Counted from the first letter of the stretch, positions 26,817 to 35,655 are shown. The stretch: DNA of 64,000 nt from Paenibacillus sp. N3.4 (GCF_008017805.1 NZ_VRTT01000004.1:1-64000), one strand, 5' to 3'. The notes: generated by a model from the sequence alone, not told the origin. A program made the numbers and translations.

Positions 26817-28157
26817 GTGAGTTACACTAATAGCTTTACCAAAGAAGACATCACTCGCATTGCGAAAGAAGAGAACGTTCGTTTCATCCGTTTGCAGTTT
26901 ACTGATCTATTGGGTAGTGTGAAGAACGTTGAAATTCCTTACAGCCAACTTGAAAAAGCACTCGACAATAAGATGATGTTCGATGGTTCTTCCATTGAAG
27001 GTTATGTTCGTATTGAAGAATCCGATATGTACCTTTACCCTGATTTGAACACTTGGGTCATTTTCCCATGGGTGACAGGCGGTAAAGTCGCTCGTTTGAT
27101 TTGCGATATTTATTTGCCGGATGGCAAGCCCTTCCCTGGAGATCCGCGTCGTATCTTGAAGAATGCATTGAAACAAGCTGAAGAGATGGGTTACACAGCT
27201 ATGAATGTGGGACCAGAACCGGAATTTTTCCTCTTCAAAACGGATGAGAAGGGCAACCCGACATCTGAATTGAATGACCAAGGTGGATATTTCGATTTGG
27301 CTCCTATGGATTTAGGGGAAAATTGTCGTCGTGACATCGTTCTGACACTTGAAGAAATGGGTTTCGAAATCGAAGCTTCCCATCACGAAGTGGCGCCAGG
27401 ACAGCATGAAATTGATTTTAAATATGCCGATGCGATTAAAGCGGCTGACCAAATCCAAACATTTAAGCTTGTTGTCAAAACCATCGCCAGACAGCATGGA
27501 CTTCACGCGTCTTTCATGCCAAAACCTTTGTTTGGTATGAATGGTTCCGGTATGCACTGTCATCAGTCCCTTTTCAAAGATGATGTGAATGTTTTTTATG
27601 AAGAAAACGATAAGTTAGGTTTGAGTAACGTAGCCAGACATTATATGGCAGGTGTACTTCGTCACGCACGTTCATTCGCTGCGATTACGAACCCTACTGT
27701 TAATTCCTATAAACGTCTTGTGCCTGGTTATGAAGCACCTTGCTACGTGGCATGGTCCGCTAGTAACCGCAGCCCAATGATTCGTATTCCTGCTTCACGT
27801 GGATTAAGCACTCGCGTTGAAGTTCGTAACCCGGATCCGGCTGCGAACCCTTACCTAGCTCTTGCAGTCATGCTTGCAGCAGGACTAGATGGCATTAAGA
27901 ATAAAATGCAGCTTCCTCCGCCAACCGATCGGAACATTTACGTGATGACGGAAGAAGAAAGAGAAAACCAAGGCATTCCTAGCTTGCCTGCGAACTTGAA
28001 ACAAGCTTTGGATGAGATGCTTCGTGATGATGTGGTTTGCGATGTTCTAGGCGAACACGCTTTGGCTCACTTCTATGAGCTTAAAGAAATCGAATGGGAT
28101 ATGTATAGAACACAGGTTCACCAATGGGAAAGAGATCAATATTTAATTCTATACTAG
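26817..28157 (+). CDS. glnA: Type I glutamine synthetase GlnA
   Basis: A 446-aa enzyme that forms glutamine from glutamate, ammonia and ATP. The active-site signatures are all seen: [45 protein letters not shown] and [18 protein letters not shown]. The length and absence of an adenylylation-loop insertion fit the Firmicute GSI-alpha type regulated by feedback and GlnR rather than by adenylylation. Starts at GTG 26817 behind GAGAGGAG. Co-transcribed with glnR. Confidence 0.97.
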   Translation: MSYTNSFTKEDITRIAKEENVRFIRLQFTDLLGSVKNVEIPYSQLEKALDNKMMFDGSSIEGYVRIEESDMYLYPDLNTWVIFPWVTGGKVARLICDIYLPDGKPFPGDPRRILKNALKQAEEMGYTAMNVGPEPEFFLFKTDEKGNPTSELNDQGGYFDLAPMDLGENCRRDIVLTLEEMGFEIEASHHEVAPGQHEIDFKYADAIKAADQIQTFKLVVKTIARQHGLHASFMPKPLFGMNGSGMHCHQSLFKDDVNVFYEENDKLGLSNVARHYMAGVLRHARSFAAITNPTVNSYKRLVPGYEAPCYVAWSASNRSPMIRIPASRGLSTRVEVRNPDPAANPYLALAVMLAAGLDGIKNKMQLPPPTDRNIYVMTEEERENQGIPSLPANLKQALDEMLRDDVVCDVLGEHALAHFYELKEIEWDMYRTQVHQWERDQYLILY

Positions 28158-28164
28158 AAGTTAG

Positions 28165-28196
28165 CCCCCTTGACGCCTAGGCGTTGAGGGGTTTTT
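28165..28196 (+). terminator. Terminator of glnRA
   Basis: Strong 12-bp stem CCCCTTGACGCC / GGCGTTGAGGGG with a 2-nt TA centre, followed by TTTTT. Confidence 0.9.
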
Positions 28197-28304
28197 CAAT
28201 TGTGGACGAATAATGCCTAAAAATAAAAGCAAACATCAGACAACTGGGATAAAATGCAAGCCACCTTCTCATACTAACGATGAGAGACGATGGAGGTGAA
28301 CGAA

Positions 28305-28475
28305 ATGCCCAAAAATGACGCCGATCCAAAGCATGACCGCGAAGATAACCGAGCTGATAAGAAAGATAATCAGCAGAATAACGCGAACTTCACTGAAGAA
28401 GCTCAAACACTAACAAATAATAAGGCCGACGATTACGTACCCAGTTTAAATGGTATTCCGAAAAATCAAGTTTAA
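28305..28475 (+). CDS. Small hydrophilic protein, unknown
   Basis: A 56-aa protein rich in Asp, Asn, Lys and Gln with no hydrophobic segment, beginning MPKNDADPKHD and ending GIPKNQV. I do not recognise a family. GGAGGTGA is 5 nt before the ATG, and a terminator follows 8 nt after the stop, so it looks like a genuine single-gene transcript. The frame could start at 28290, but that codon overlaps the SD. The composition recalls small spore or stress proteins, but no SASP motif is seen, so no function is given. Confidence 0.6.
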   Translation: MPKNDADPKHDREDNRADKKDNQQNNANFTEEAQTLTNNKADDYVPSLNGIPKNQV

Positions 28476-28483
28476 ATAACTTC

Positions 28484-28528
28484 AGGGCTGCTCTTCATCG
28501 TCGCTAAATGATGGAGAGCAGCCCTTTA
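28484..28528 (+). terminator. Terminator after the 56-aa gene
   Basis: Stem AGGGCTGCTCT / AGAGCAGCCCT with a 20-nt interior and a short TTT tail. Confidence 0.65.
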
Positions 28529-28700
28529 AGTTAAGATGAAAACAGATTCATAGTTATCCCCAGTGAACTATTTATACTAATATTAAACATTTTTGTAAAT
28601 TAAGCCGTCTGTTACATTGATGCTTTTGCTTTGATGAGTACAAAACTAGATGAAAATAAGAAGGTCATTTATAACTTAAATTGACCTTCATTCTGGAGTC

Positions 28701-28880
28701 TTATTGTTCAATTAAACTGTTAAGTGGAACGCTTTGCTCATTCTCAGGTTGATCGAGTGGATAGATTCTTGCCATTTCATTTTGTTCATCCACGTTTTGG
28801 ATATAGATAGGTACTCCTTGATAGATCACATTAGCCATAACTGGTGAGGCGGCGATCTCTTGTGCTCGTTGATTATTGAT
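28701..28880 (-). CDS. H-type small acid-soluble spore protein
   Basis: A 59-aa protein with the SspH pattern: RAQEIAASPVMANV, YQGVPIYIQNVDEQ and ARIYPLDQPENE. SspH-type proteins are made in the forespore under sigma-G or sigma-F. The start is unusual. The upstream frame begins at a TTG (28889) that directly abuts GGAGG, whereas an ATC codon at 28878-28880 has GGAGG at a normal 9-nt distance. It would give the N-terminus (M)NNQRAQEI seen in the family, so I place the start there with reservation. No clear sigma-G promoter could be assigned. Confidence 0.8.
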   Translation of the reverse strand: MNNQRAQEIAASPVMANVIYQGVPIYIQNVDEQNEMARIYPLDQPENEQSVPLNSLIEQ

Positions 28881-28894
28881 AGTTAACAACCTCC

Positions 28895-29211
28895 GTGATT
28901 ATTTTTGTGTAACAATAGTTATTATTACTCAAAAACTACCCTGTTAATCCGTCGTTAATTTGGTTTAGGCGGTGTAAGGAAACATAAAGCATTGGGATCA
29001 AAACCAGATGAGGCAGGTTTAAATACACCGAAGCTATTTCGTGTGTTGCCTCAACCGTTAATGACACCCACTCGACTAACTGCGCAATTCTGAAAGATGA
29101 CTATATTTAATGGACAATACGATGAACTTATTCACGCGAAAAAGGGTTGTCGCATGAAGTTCATCGTATTATTTTATTGCTAGAGTTATGTTAAGTTAAT
29201 GCGCCTTGTTA
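28895..29211. other. Intergenic stretch with possible short ORF remnant and hairpin
   Basis: About 320 nt without an accepted gene. On the plus strand the frame is open for 44 codons (28959-29093), including LFRVLPQPLMTPTRLTAQF before the stop. The only start with an upstream purine tract is TTG 28992 (AAGGA 11 nt before), giving 33 residues. A perfect 14-bp hairpin (29116-29129 with 29157-29170), followed by ATTTTATT, stands 22 nt downstream. This could be a decayed gene end or a very small gene; I cannot identify it. Confidence 0.35.
29116..29178 (+). terminator. Possible terminator hairpin
   Basis: AATACGATGAACTT / AAGTTCATCGTATT, perfect, with a 27-nt interior loop, followed by ATTTTATT on the plus strand. 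It may also act on the minus strand for the MFS gene, but the T-tract there is absent. Confidence 0.45.
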
Positions 29212-30402
29212 TTATACAGAGTGAGCCTTCGATTCTTTTTGAGTGAAGTACACAATTTTTATTCCAATACAAACCAGTGCCAACCCAATAAATAGGAAAC
29301 CACTCCAAATCGTTCCTTGGATACCTGCACCGGAAATAAACCACCCACCAACGACCGAGCCGATTGTCACGCCAAGATTAATAAAGGAAATATACAATCC
29401 AGTAGCGAATTCAGGAGCTTCTCTAGCCTCTGATGTTAACCAAATCTGTGTTACTATGAGTCCGCTGGTGTGAGCTGCCCCCCACAAAATAATAATGATA
29501 AAGATAGGTAAAAAAGCGGACCCTGCCAGGTAAAGCAGTAAAAAAGAAATGGCTAGAGCAATCGGATGTAAAACAGTCGTTTTCACCATATTTATTCCAA
29601 TGAGTCTCCCGGCGATCAAGTTGCCAGCCACACCTCCAACCCCGAAAACGACAAGCATGATACTTATGACATTCCCACTCATACCCATCACTTGACCCAA
29701 ATATTCGGCAGAATAGCTGTAGACCGAAAACATAGCGGCAAAAATAAAAGTAGAGGCACCTATATTTATCCAGAGGGGTACTTTACGCAATATACCGAGT
29801 TGTTCCCTGTAAGATAACTTCTCGGTATTCGTGGTTTTCGGTAGCATGATGGCGATCCCGATACCAGCAGCAGTATTTACAATGGCACAAAATATAAAAG
29901 AGGCCTCAAATGAGAACTGACCAGCGAGATAAGCGGTAATTGGAACACCGAGTACCATTCCCATGCTAGTCCCAATAAATGCTTTGGCGGAAGCTTGAGT
30001 GGCTTTCTCTTTAGGGTAAAGTGAAACGGCTGAAACAAAGGCTAAGGAAAAATAGACGGGATGGAATAATGCCGGGATGATGCGTAGCGCCATCAGCATA
30101 TAAAATTGCGGTGTGTAAGCAGACAATAAACTGCTTCCAGCAAAAATAAATAAAGACATAATCATTACGTTTTTACGGTTAAATCTAGTTAGAAGCAACG
30201 CCATAAAGGGACCCAACAGTGCAATAACAAGCGCAAATACTCCGACGAGCATTCCAGCCTGCGACGTACTTACATTGTAACGTTCAACTATCATCGGGAG
30301 TATTCCGACAACGCCAAACTCAATGGTATATACACCGAATAAGCCCAGAGCAATAAAGAATATAGGGCTTAATGCTATTGTCTTAGTTCGTATTTGAGAC
30401 AA
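29212..30402 (-). CDS. MFS transporter
   Basis: A 396-aa protein with about 12 membrane helices of the drug:H+ antiporter-1 type (AraJ/YdhP-like), with the inter-helix motif ALLLTRFNRKNVMI between helices 2 and 3. The frame is open to GTG 30411, but that codon overlaps the SD AAGGAG; TTG at 30402 lies 8 nt from it and is the better start. It follows the serine hydrolase gene by about 75 nt on the same strand, and both are divergent from an Lrp-type regulator. Substrate unknown. Confidence 0.87.
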   Translation of the reverse strand: MSQIRTKTIALSPIFFIALGLFGVYTIEFGVVGILPMIVERYNVSTSQAGMLVGVFALVIALLGPFMALLLTRFNRKNVMIMSLFIFAGSSLLSAYTPQFYMLMALRIIPALFHPVYFSLAFVSAVSLYPKEKATQASAKAFIGTSMGMVLGVPITAYLAGQFSFEASFIFCAIVNTAAGIGIAIMLPKTTNTEKLSYREQLGILRKVPLWINIGASTFIFAAMFSVYSYSAEYLGQVMGMSGNVISIMLVVFGVGGVAGNLIAGRLIGINMVKTTVLHPIALAISFLLLYLAGSAFLPIFIIIILWGAAHTSGLIVTQIWLTSEAREAPEFATGLYISFINLGVTIGSVVGGWFISGAGIQGTIWSGFLFIGLALVCIGIKIVYFTQKESKAHSV

Positions 30403-30476
30403 AGTAACCACTCCTTAATTGATTACACAGAGAGCCCTGGCCAGTTTAAACCGGACAAGGCTCATGTGTTTGTACG

Positions 30477-31652
30477 CTATTTCTTAATACTCTTATAAAC
30501 AGCTTCACAAAGGTCAACTGTAAACTGACCCGCCATGCCTTCCAATGCGGTATTGGTAAATGCTACGACGCTGAGCCGCTGCACAGGATCAACGAACCAA
30601 GAATGACCATAAGTTCCGCCCATGCGCCAGGTTCCGGGGGATTCCGGAGTGTTCGCTGCTATAGGATCCTTGAGCACCGTAATACCTAGACCGAAGCCTC
30701 TTCCCGGCCAATAGGCCATGGGCAGATCACCAATCTGGTTGGTCGTCATCTCACGAAACAAATACTCCGGCAGAAGAGGTGCCCCCCCCTTACGTAATGT
30801 TTCCAGCAATTGCAATAAGTCCCCGGCGCTGCCGACCATGCCGGCTCCTCCTGAGTGATAAGCCGTGTCGTCAAGTGCCCGACCAGGGGTTAGCTGGAAG
30901 CCCGCCGTACCCTCCAAAAAGGCAATTCTGTCGAGCTCACGGAGAGGCCGCGGCTCTGGTACATCATTCGCATAGGCAGTGGCCAGTCGTTCTGGGTCGC
31001 CTGCAATAAAACCGGTATCACTCATGCCAAGCGGCTTTGTCACCAGCGAATGTACGGCCTCACTGAGCGATGTATCCGTAACCTTGGCAATAACGGCTCC
31101 CAGCACATCTGTCGCGATGGAATATTTCCACTCGGTGCCTGGTGTATAGAGGAGCGGAACAGTGGCTAGACGACGCAGGTTCTCTTCTAACGTGATACCG
31201 GGCTGATCCATACCATCCGATACACCGGCTCGCTGATAGGAACCATTCTCTTCTTGAAAGAAACGGTAAGTCAAACCCGCGGTATGTGTCATTAAGTGAC
31301 GAATCGTCATTGTAGCGTGCTCACCATTTTGCAATTGTGGCTTAAACTCTGGAAGCCAACGATCAACGCGGTCGTCCAGCTTTAGCTGGCCTTTTGCAAC
31401 AAGTACTAAGGCAGCCGTTGAAACGATAGGCTTGGAAACAGAGGCAAGCCGGAACAAGGAATCCTCTCGCATGGGCTTGTTCAACTCACGGTCAGCATGA
31501 CCAGCGGCACGGCTATAAATCATTGCCCCATCTATGGCCACTTGAATGACAGCACCGACCAACCGCTTGTCGGCAAGCGTTTGATCGATGACTTCATCGA
31601 TTCGATCAGGCAAACTTGCTGGATTTATATTATTTGAATACAATGTACTCAT
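30477..31652 (-). CDS. Serine hydrolase, beta-lactamase class C/EstB-like
   Basis: A 391-aa cytoplasmic protein without a signal peptide. It has the serine beta-lactamase-like motifs SVSK (Ser-x-x-Lys, in RLASVSKP), the Tyr motif WKYSIATDVLG as in EstB-type esterases, and HSGGAG in place of KTG. An esterase or D-aminopeptidase-like hydrolase is more likely than a drug-inactivating lactamase because there is no export signal. It lies upstream of the MFS gene, suggesting import or export of a small ester or amide linked to its hydrolysis. Confidence 0.85.
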   Translation of the reverse strand: MSTLYSNNINPASLPDRIDEVIDQTLADKRLVGAVIQVAIDGAMIYSRAAGHADRELNKPMREDSLFRLASVSKPIVSTAALVLVAKGQLKLDDRVDRWLPEFKPQLQNGEHATMTIRHLMTHTAGLTYRFFQEENGSYQRAGVSDGMDQPGITLEENLRRLATVPLLYTPGTEWKYSIATDVLGAVIAKVTDTSLSEAVHSLVTKPLGMSDTGFIAGDPERLATAYANDVPEPRPLRELDRIAFLEGTAGFQLTPGRALDDTAYHSGGAGMVGSAGDLLQLLETLRKGGAPLLPEYLFREMTTNQIGDLPMAYWPGRGFGLGITVLKDPIAANTPESPGTWRMGGTYGHSWFVDPVQRLSVVAFTNTALEGMAGQFTVDLCEAVYKSIKK

Positions 31653-31814
31653 CCTTTCCGAATAGTTAAAGCCTTGATTGCTTTACTATTGTAAGTTTAT
31701 TATATAAAATTAGTTATGTAGATTACATAAGGCAACCAAGTTATATCATCCTTTTTACGATGAAAATAAAGTTAATGGATAAGGAAGACCTTAAGATTAA
31801 AGGAGTCGATTTCA

Positions 31815-32279
31815 ATGGATCATGTGGATAAGCAAATTCTGTTCCACCTTCAAAACCAAGCACGAATTTCTATGACGGAACTAGGAAAGCTTGTCGGTTT
31901 ATCACAACCCGCAGTAACGGAAAGAGTAAGGCGTATGGAGGAGAAAGGGATTATTAGCGAGTATCGGACCATGATTTCCCCTGAAAAAATTGGAAAACAT
32001 GCCGCTGCCTACATGCTGTTTCATTCAAGGGATTGTCACGCTTTCCTTGATTTCTGCCGCTCAACTCCAGATGTCGTCGAATGTTACCGCATAAGTGGCG
32101 AACATAACTACTTATTGAAAGTAATGTCCGATTCTACACGAGCCCTTGAAGAGTTCGGAAATCAGTGCGATAAATATGGAACCTACACAATTCTCATCGT
32201 AATGTCTTCGCCTATCGATCATAAATATCTGATACCCTCGCTTGAAGAAGGAAGTTTAAACTTGCTAAGGGGCAATTAA
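31815..32279 (+). CDS. Lrp/AsnC family transcriptional regulator
   Basis: A 154-aa regulator with an N-terminal AsnC-type helix-turn-helix (RISMTELGKLVGLSQPAVTE) and a C-terminal RAM ligand-binding domain (ECYRISGEHNYLLKVMS). It is divergent from the serine hydrolase-MFS pair across a 162-nt AT-rich gap, so it may control them and itself; that is inferred from position only. SD AAAGGAG precedes the ATG. Confidence 0.9.
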   Translation: MDHVDKQILFHLQNQARISMTELGKLVGLSQPAVTERVRRMEEKGIISEYRTMISPEKIGKHAAAYMLFHSRDCHAFLDFCRSTPDVVECYRISGEHNYLLKVMSDSTRALEEFGNQCDKYGTYTILIVMSSPIDHKYLIPSLEEGSLNLLRGN

Positions 32280-32282
32280 ATA

Positions 32283-32316
32283 AAAAATGCAGCAAAAGGT
32301 ATGAACCTCATGCTGC
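32283..32316 (-). terminator. Terminator for the minus-strand YjcZ-like gene
   Basis: On the minus strand TGCAGCATGAGGT / ACCTTTTGCTGCA is followed by TTTTTTATTTA. Confidence 0.75.
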
Positions 32317-32340
32317 AAATAAGTTGAATCCTTTTTTAGT

Positions 32341-32451
32341 TTACCATGCGAATGCTACAGTGATAATGACCAATAGGATGAAAAGAACTAGAATTGCTGC
32401 TGCATTGTTGCCACCATAACCATAACCTGCTCCTCCAACTTCAGCTCCCAT
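32341..32451 (-). CDS. YjcZ-family sporulation micro-protein
   Basis: A 36-aa protein: Gly/Tyr-rich head (GGAGYGYGGNN), then a single hydrophobic helix ending ITVAFAW. This is the hallmark layout of YjcZ/SscA-type proteins that abound in Bacillales spores. AAAGGAG lies 9 nt upstream of the ATG. It has its own terminator and is convergent with the Lrp gene. Which of the several family paralogues it is cannot be told. Confidence 0.85.
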   Translation of the reverse strand: MGAEVGGAGYGYGGNNAAAILVLFILLVIITVAFAW

Positions 32452-32632
32452 ATTCAAGCACTCCTTTACAATAAAAGTGTTATTACAAATTTATCATACG
32501 CATGGGTGTGCTCTAGTGATTGGACGCAAACAGCACTTTAGGCCCATTTTTATAAAGGGTGTTAATGAAATTCCGATTAACATTATATGAATTATGTGTT
32601 ATTGTTTATGTGTGAGGCAACAGTCCAAAGGA

Positions 32633-33085
32633 GTGAGTCATATACCTATTACAACATTTAAAGCGACAGCACATTTACAAGAAGGTGTGGTTGTCAAAGT
32701 CCGTTCCCGAAATTTTGAGTTTACGATTGATGAACCGAAAAGTTTGGGGGGGACAGATACGGGAATGAATCCAGTTGAAGCCCTGCTTGGTTCATTAGGG
32801 GCATGTCAGTCAATTGTAGCGAGAGTGTATGCCAATAAGTTTAATGTTCGTCTCGATGATTTTTGGGTGGAGGTAGAAGGAGACTTGGATCTGGACGGAT
32901 TCTTTAAAAGATCAGATGTTCGTCCTGGTTATTCGGACATTCGATATACCTTTCATATCAAAACCGATTCACCTAAAGAGCAAGTAGAGGCTTTCGTGCA
33001 GTTTTTGGAACAAACATGCCCAGTCGGAGATACAATCTCTAATTTAGTTAATCTTAAATTAAGCGGCATCATCATCGAAAATTAA
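32633..33085 (+). CDS. OsmC family protein
   Basis: A roughly 150-aa OsmC/Ohr-fold protein. The two family cysteines are seen in SLGACQSIVAR and EQTCPVGDTI, with Glu in NPVEALLGS, so a thiol peroxidase activity on organic hydroperoxides or related substrates is plausible. The start is unclear. ATG 32594 has no SD; GTG 32633 overlaps AAAGGAG; an ATA codon at 32642 has that SD at 8 nt and would fit family N-termini. A strong terminator follows. Confidence 0.82.
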   Translation: MSHIPITTFKATAHLQEGVVVKVRSRNFEFTIDEPKSLGGTDTGMNPVEALLGSLGACQSIVARVYANKFNVRLDDFWVEVEGDLDLDGFFKRSDVRPGYSDIRYTFHIKTDSPKEQVEAFVQFLEQTCPVGDTISNLVNLKLSGIIIEN

Positions 33086-33105
33086 TTTCACAGAAGGAAA
33101 AATGT

Positions 33106-33136
33106 AGCACCCAACTAGGGTGCTTTTTATTTTGTT
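33106..33136 (+). terminator. Terminator after the OsmC gene
   Basis: Stem AGCACCC / GGGTGCT with a 5-nt loop, then TTTTATTTTG. Confidence 0.8.
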
Positions 33137-33271
33137 TTTTGGAGTAGATGTTTACAAAAGAAGTTGCAATGAACATAAATATTAGAATATGAAAGGAGTT
33201 TTACTTTTATTGGGAGTTCTACGGAACATATTCCGCCTTCAAGCGTTATAAAGTTATAATAAACGAATGGA

Positions 33272-33439
33272 GTGATCGAAACGGAAACATTTGGAAGAGG
33301 TTGTCTATATATTATTCTTGGTGTTGTCATTGTTATGATCTTAGCATTCCTAACAAGCAGTACCATTAACATTCCGTGGTTTATTTTTATCCCTCTTGTT
33401 ATTTTTGCTTTTTGGTTAGCCAGTAAAAAAAATAAATGA
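33272..33439 (+). CDS. Two-helix membrane micro-protein, unknown
   Basis: A 55-aa frame from GTG 33272: short polar head (IETETFGRG), hydrophobic segment CLYIILGVVIVMILAFL, a TSSTINIP turn, a second segment WFIFIPLVIFAFWLA and a basic tail SKKNK. The SD is weak (GAG near the start). A terminator hairpin follows 23 nt after the stop, which supports real transcription. No family recognised; the minus-strand frame over the same region lacks any signal and is taken as a shadow. Confidence 0.5.
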   Translation: MIETETFGRGCLYIILGVVIVMILAFLTSSTINIPWFIFIPLVIFAFWLASKKNK

Positions 33440-33462
33440 AGGCAGAGGCGATATTGCAGCAT

Positions 33463-33500
33463 AAAGCAGTTAACGGAGAGTGTCCGAAAAACTGCTTTTT
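33463..33500 (+). terminator. Terminator after the micro-protein gene
   Basis: AAAGCAGTT / AACTGCTTT, perfect 9-bp stem with an 18-nt interior and a TTTTT end. Confidence 0.65.
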
Positions 33501-33647
33501 GGTATGTTATTCCCCAATGACTAAAACCTATTTTATTCTGATTGATGGAGAGTGGTGGAAGCCGTTCTGAAAATAATATATAATAGTCGCGGAATGTCTA
33601 TTGACCATTGGTTAAATGAATTGTTATAGAAGGAGAGTGTGACTGAT

Positions 33648-34886
33648 ATGGATAATTTTCATTTTCTTTTAGAAAAGTATGCAGAGCTTGTAGTCAAAGT
33701 AGGCGTTAACCTGGGAAAAGGCCAGGATTTAATGATTGAATCGCCATTGGAATCATTGGAATTAACTCGACTTATTGTAAAAAAGGCTTATGAAGCAGGA
33801 GCTAATTTCGTTCAGGTACATTGGCAAGACGATGTAATAACACGCAGCAGGTTCGAATATGCGAGTGAGGAAGCCCTTGATTATTATCCGGAATGGTATA
33901 CAAATATGTTGGAGCGTTTTGTTGAAAATGGTGGCGCCTTATTGAATATTAAAGTACCCGATCCTGACTTATACAAAGGGATTGACGCAGGATACATATC
34001 TAGGGCGTCCAAAGCGGCAGCCACGGCAAGAAAGAAGTACCAACAATATGTCAGAACAAGCACCTTCAGCTGGTGCCTGATCAAAGCGCCTACCGAGGCA
34101 TGGGCGTCGAAAGTTTATGCAGACTTACCCGAAAATCAGCGTGTAGAAGCAATGTGGGAAGCTATTTTCCGGATGAATCGCATTTATGAGGAAGATCCGG
34201 TTGCAGCGTGGCGAGTTCATATTGAGCAGTTGAAACGCGTACGTAAGGTATTGAATGAGAAGAAATATAAGTCGCTGCAATATCGGGCTGAAGGTACAGA
34301 TCTGCAAGTTGAGCTTCCTGAGAACCATATATGGCTTGGAGGAGATAAAGCAAACGGGAAGGGTATTCGTTTCGTGGCCAATATGCCTACCGAGGAAGTA
34401 TTTACGATGCCTAAGCGATCTGGCGTGAACGGGACTGTAGCGAGCACGAAGCCGCTGAATGTGAATGGCGCTTTGGTTGATCGTTTTTCCTTCAGATTTG
34501 AAGAAGGGAAAGTTGTTGATTATCAGGCGGAAGTAGGTTACGAACATCTGACAAGGCTGCTGGAAATGGATGAGGGCAGTCGATACTTAGGTGAAGTTGC
34601 CCTTGTCCCGAATGATTCGCCCATCTCGAATGTTAATCGCATATTCTATAATACAGGCATTGATGAAAATGCGTCCTGTCATCTTGCTTTAGGAAGCTGT
34701 TATCCGATTAATATTCAGGACGGGGCTTCGTTGTCGAATGAGGAATTGAAGGAACGCGGGGGCAATACGAGCTTAATTCATGTTGATTTTATGATCGGAA
34801 CCGAAGATCTTGAGATTGACGGGATCCTAAGTGATGGAACGGTAGAACCGATATTTCGCGCAGGAAATTGGGCTTTGGAATTTTAA
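33648..34886 (+). CDS. M29 family aminopeptidase
   Basis: A 412-aa metallo-aminopeptidase of the AmpS/PepS/thermophilic aminopeptidase family. Recognisable are the N-terminal domain (GVNLGKGQDLMIESPLES), the catalytic domain with NMPTEEVFTMPKR, the ligand region EVALVPNDSPIS, GSCYP, and the late HVDFMIGTEDLEIDG. The frame could start at GTG 33639, but that is only 3 nt from the SD AAGGAG; ATG 33648 is 12 nt away, so both are imperfect. The role is probably intracellular peptide turnover. Confidence 0.92.
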   Translation: MDNFHFLLEKYAELVVKVGVNLGKGQDLMIESPLESLELTRLIVKKAYEAGANFVQVHWQDDVITRSRFEYASEEALDYYPEWYTNMLERFVENGGALLNIKVPDPDLYKGIDAGYISRASKAAATARKKYQQYVRTSTFSWCLIKAPTEAWASKVYADLPENQRVEAMWEAIFRMNRIYEEDPVAAWRVHIEQLKRVRKVLNEKKYKSLQYRAEGTDLQVELPENHIWLGGDKANGKGIRFVANMPTEEVFTMPKRSGVNGTVASTKPLNVNGALVDRFSFRFEEGKVVDYQAEVGYEHLTRLLEMDEGSRYLGEVALVPNDSPISNVNRIFYNTGIDENASCHLALGSCYPINIQDGASLSNEELKERGGNTSLIHVDFMIGTEDLEIDGILSDGTVEPIFRAGNWALEF

Positions 34887-34892
34887 TTGCGA

Positions 34893-34945
34893 ACAAAGAA
34901 GAACCGAAGGGACAATGTCCTTTGCGGTTCTTCTTTGTATTGAAA
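34893..34945. terminator. Bidirectional terminator between aminopeptidase and lexA
   Basis: Perfect 14-bp stem ACAAAGAAGAACCG / CGGTTCTTCTTTGT with an inner AGGGA/TCCTT pairing. It serves the two convergent genes. Confidence 0.8.
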
Positions 34946-34973
34946 GTTATTTCATTATGTAAGAAAAGGGCAT

Positions 34974-35591
34974 TTACATATCTCGGAATAAACCGATTAC
35001 ACGACCAAGAATGGTGACATGCTTCAATAGGATTGGCTGTAGAGCCGTATTCTCAGGCTGTAAGCGGATATGATCCTTCTCTTTATAAAATCTTTTCACC
35101 GTTGCTTCATCATCTTCGGTCATAGCTACGACAATATCGCCATTGTTTGCTGTTTGCTGTTGTTTGACAATAACATAATCACCATTATGGATACCTGCAT
35201 CAATCATACTGTCTCCCATAACACTTAGCATGAACACATTGCTGTCTCCGACCATGCTGACAGGTAGAGGAAAGTAATCTTCGATATTTTCAGTAGCTGT
35301 AATAGGTACACCTGCAGTTACTTTACCGACTAGTGGAACGCGCGCGACGGAAACAGCAAAATGAGTTTCCGCGCCATCCAAGCCAAGAATTTCTATGGCA
35401 CGCGGCTTAGTAGGGTCTCGACGAATGAGTCCTTTCTTCTCAAGACGCTCTAAATGCCCGTGAACGGTGGAACTGGAAGCTAACCCCACCGCTTCACCGA
35501 TTTCTCTAACGGAAGGAGGGTAGCCCTTATCTTTCACTTCATTCTTTATGAATTCTAAGATAGCTTGCTGACGCTGCGATATCTTACTCAA
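34974..35591 (-). CDS. lexA: SOS repressor LexA
   Basis: A 205-aa repressor with an N-terminal winged HTH (about 1-65) and a C-terminal S24 autoprotease domain. The cleavage site Ala93-Gly94 (KVTAGVP), catalytic Ser128 (GDSM) and Lys166 (TVKRF) are all in place, so RecA-stimulated self-cleavage should work. It represses itself and the divergent yneA; four operator-like boxes lie in the gap between them. Gene order lexA/yneA is as in B. subtilis. Confidence 0.97.
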   Translation of the reverse strand: MSKISQRQQAILEFIKNEVKDKGYPPSVREIGEAVGLASSSTVHGHLERLEKKGLIRRDPTKPRAIEILGLDGAETHFAVSVARVPLVGKVTAGVPITATENIEDYFPLPVSMVGDSNVFMLSVMGDSMIDAGIHNGDYVIVKQQQTANNGDIVVAMTEDDEATVKRFYKEKDHIRLQPENTALQPILLKHVTILGRVIGLFRDM

Positions 35592-35626
35592 TAGTTATCA
35601 CTCCAATACTGGTAATCATTAGTCAA

Positions 35627-35655
35627 AGTATAACATAGAACCCGAGTTCGTACAA
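35627..35655 (-). promoter_or_regulatory. lexA promoter
   Basis: On the minus strand TTGTAC, a 17-nt spacer and TATACT. The first SOS box occupies part of the spacer, so LexA binding would occlude it. Confidence 0.65.
35637..35650. promoter_or_regulatory. SOS (LexA) box 1
   Basis: AGAACCCGAGTTCG, matching GAAC-N4-GTTC, inside the lexA promoter spacer. Confidence 0.8.

Noticed and set aside
30477-31652. Serine hydrolase as an antibiotic-inactivating class C beta-lactamase
   Set aside because: There is no signal peptide, and the Tyr and HxG motifs are of the EstB-like esterase type.
33189-33251. 20-codon frame MKGVLLLLGVLRN
   Set aside because: No SD and too short; hydrophobic run alone is not enough.
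33127-33462. 111-codon minus-strand frame
   Set aside because: It has no SD or recognisable features and covers a terminator; the plus-strand two-helix ORF fits better.
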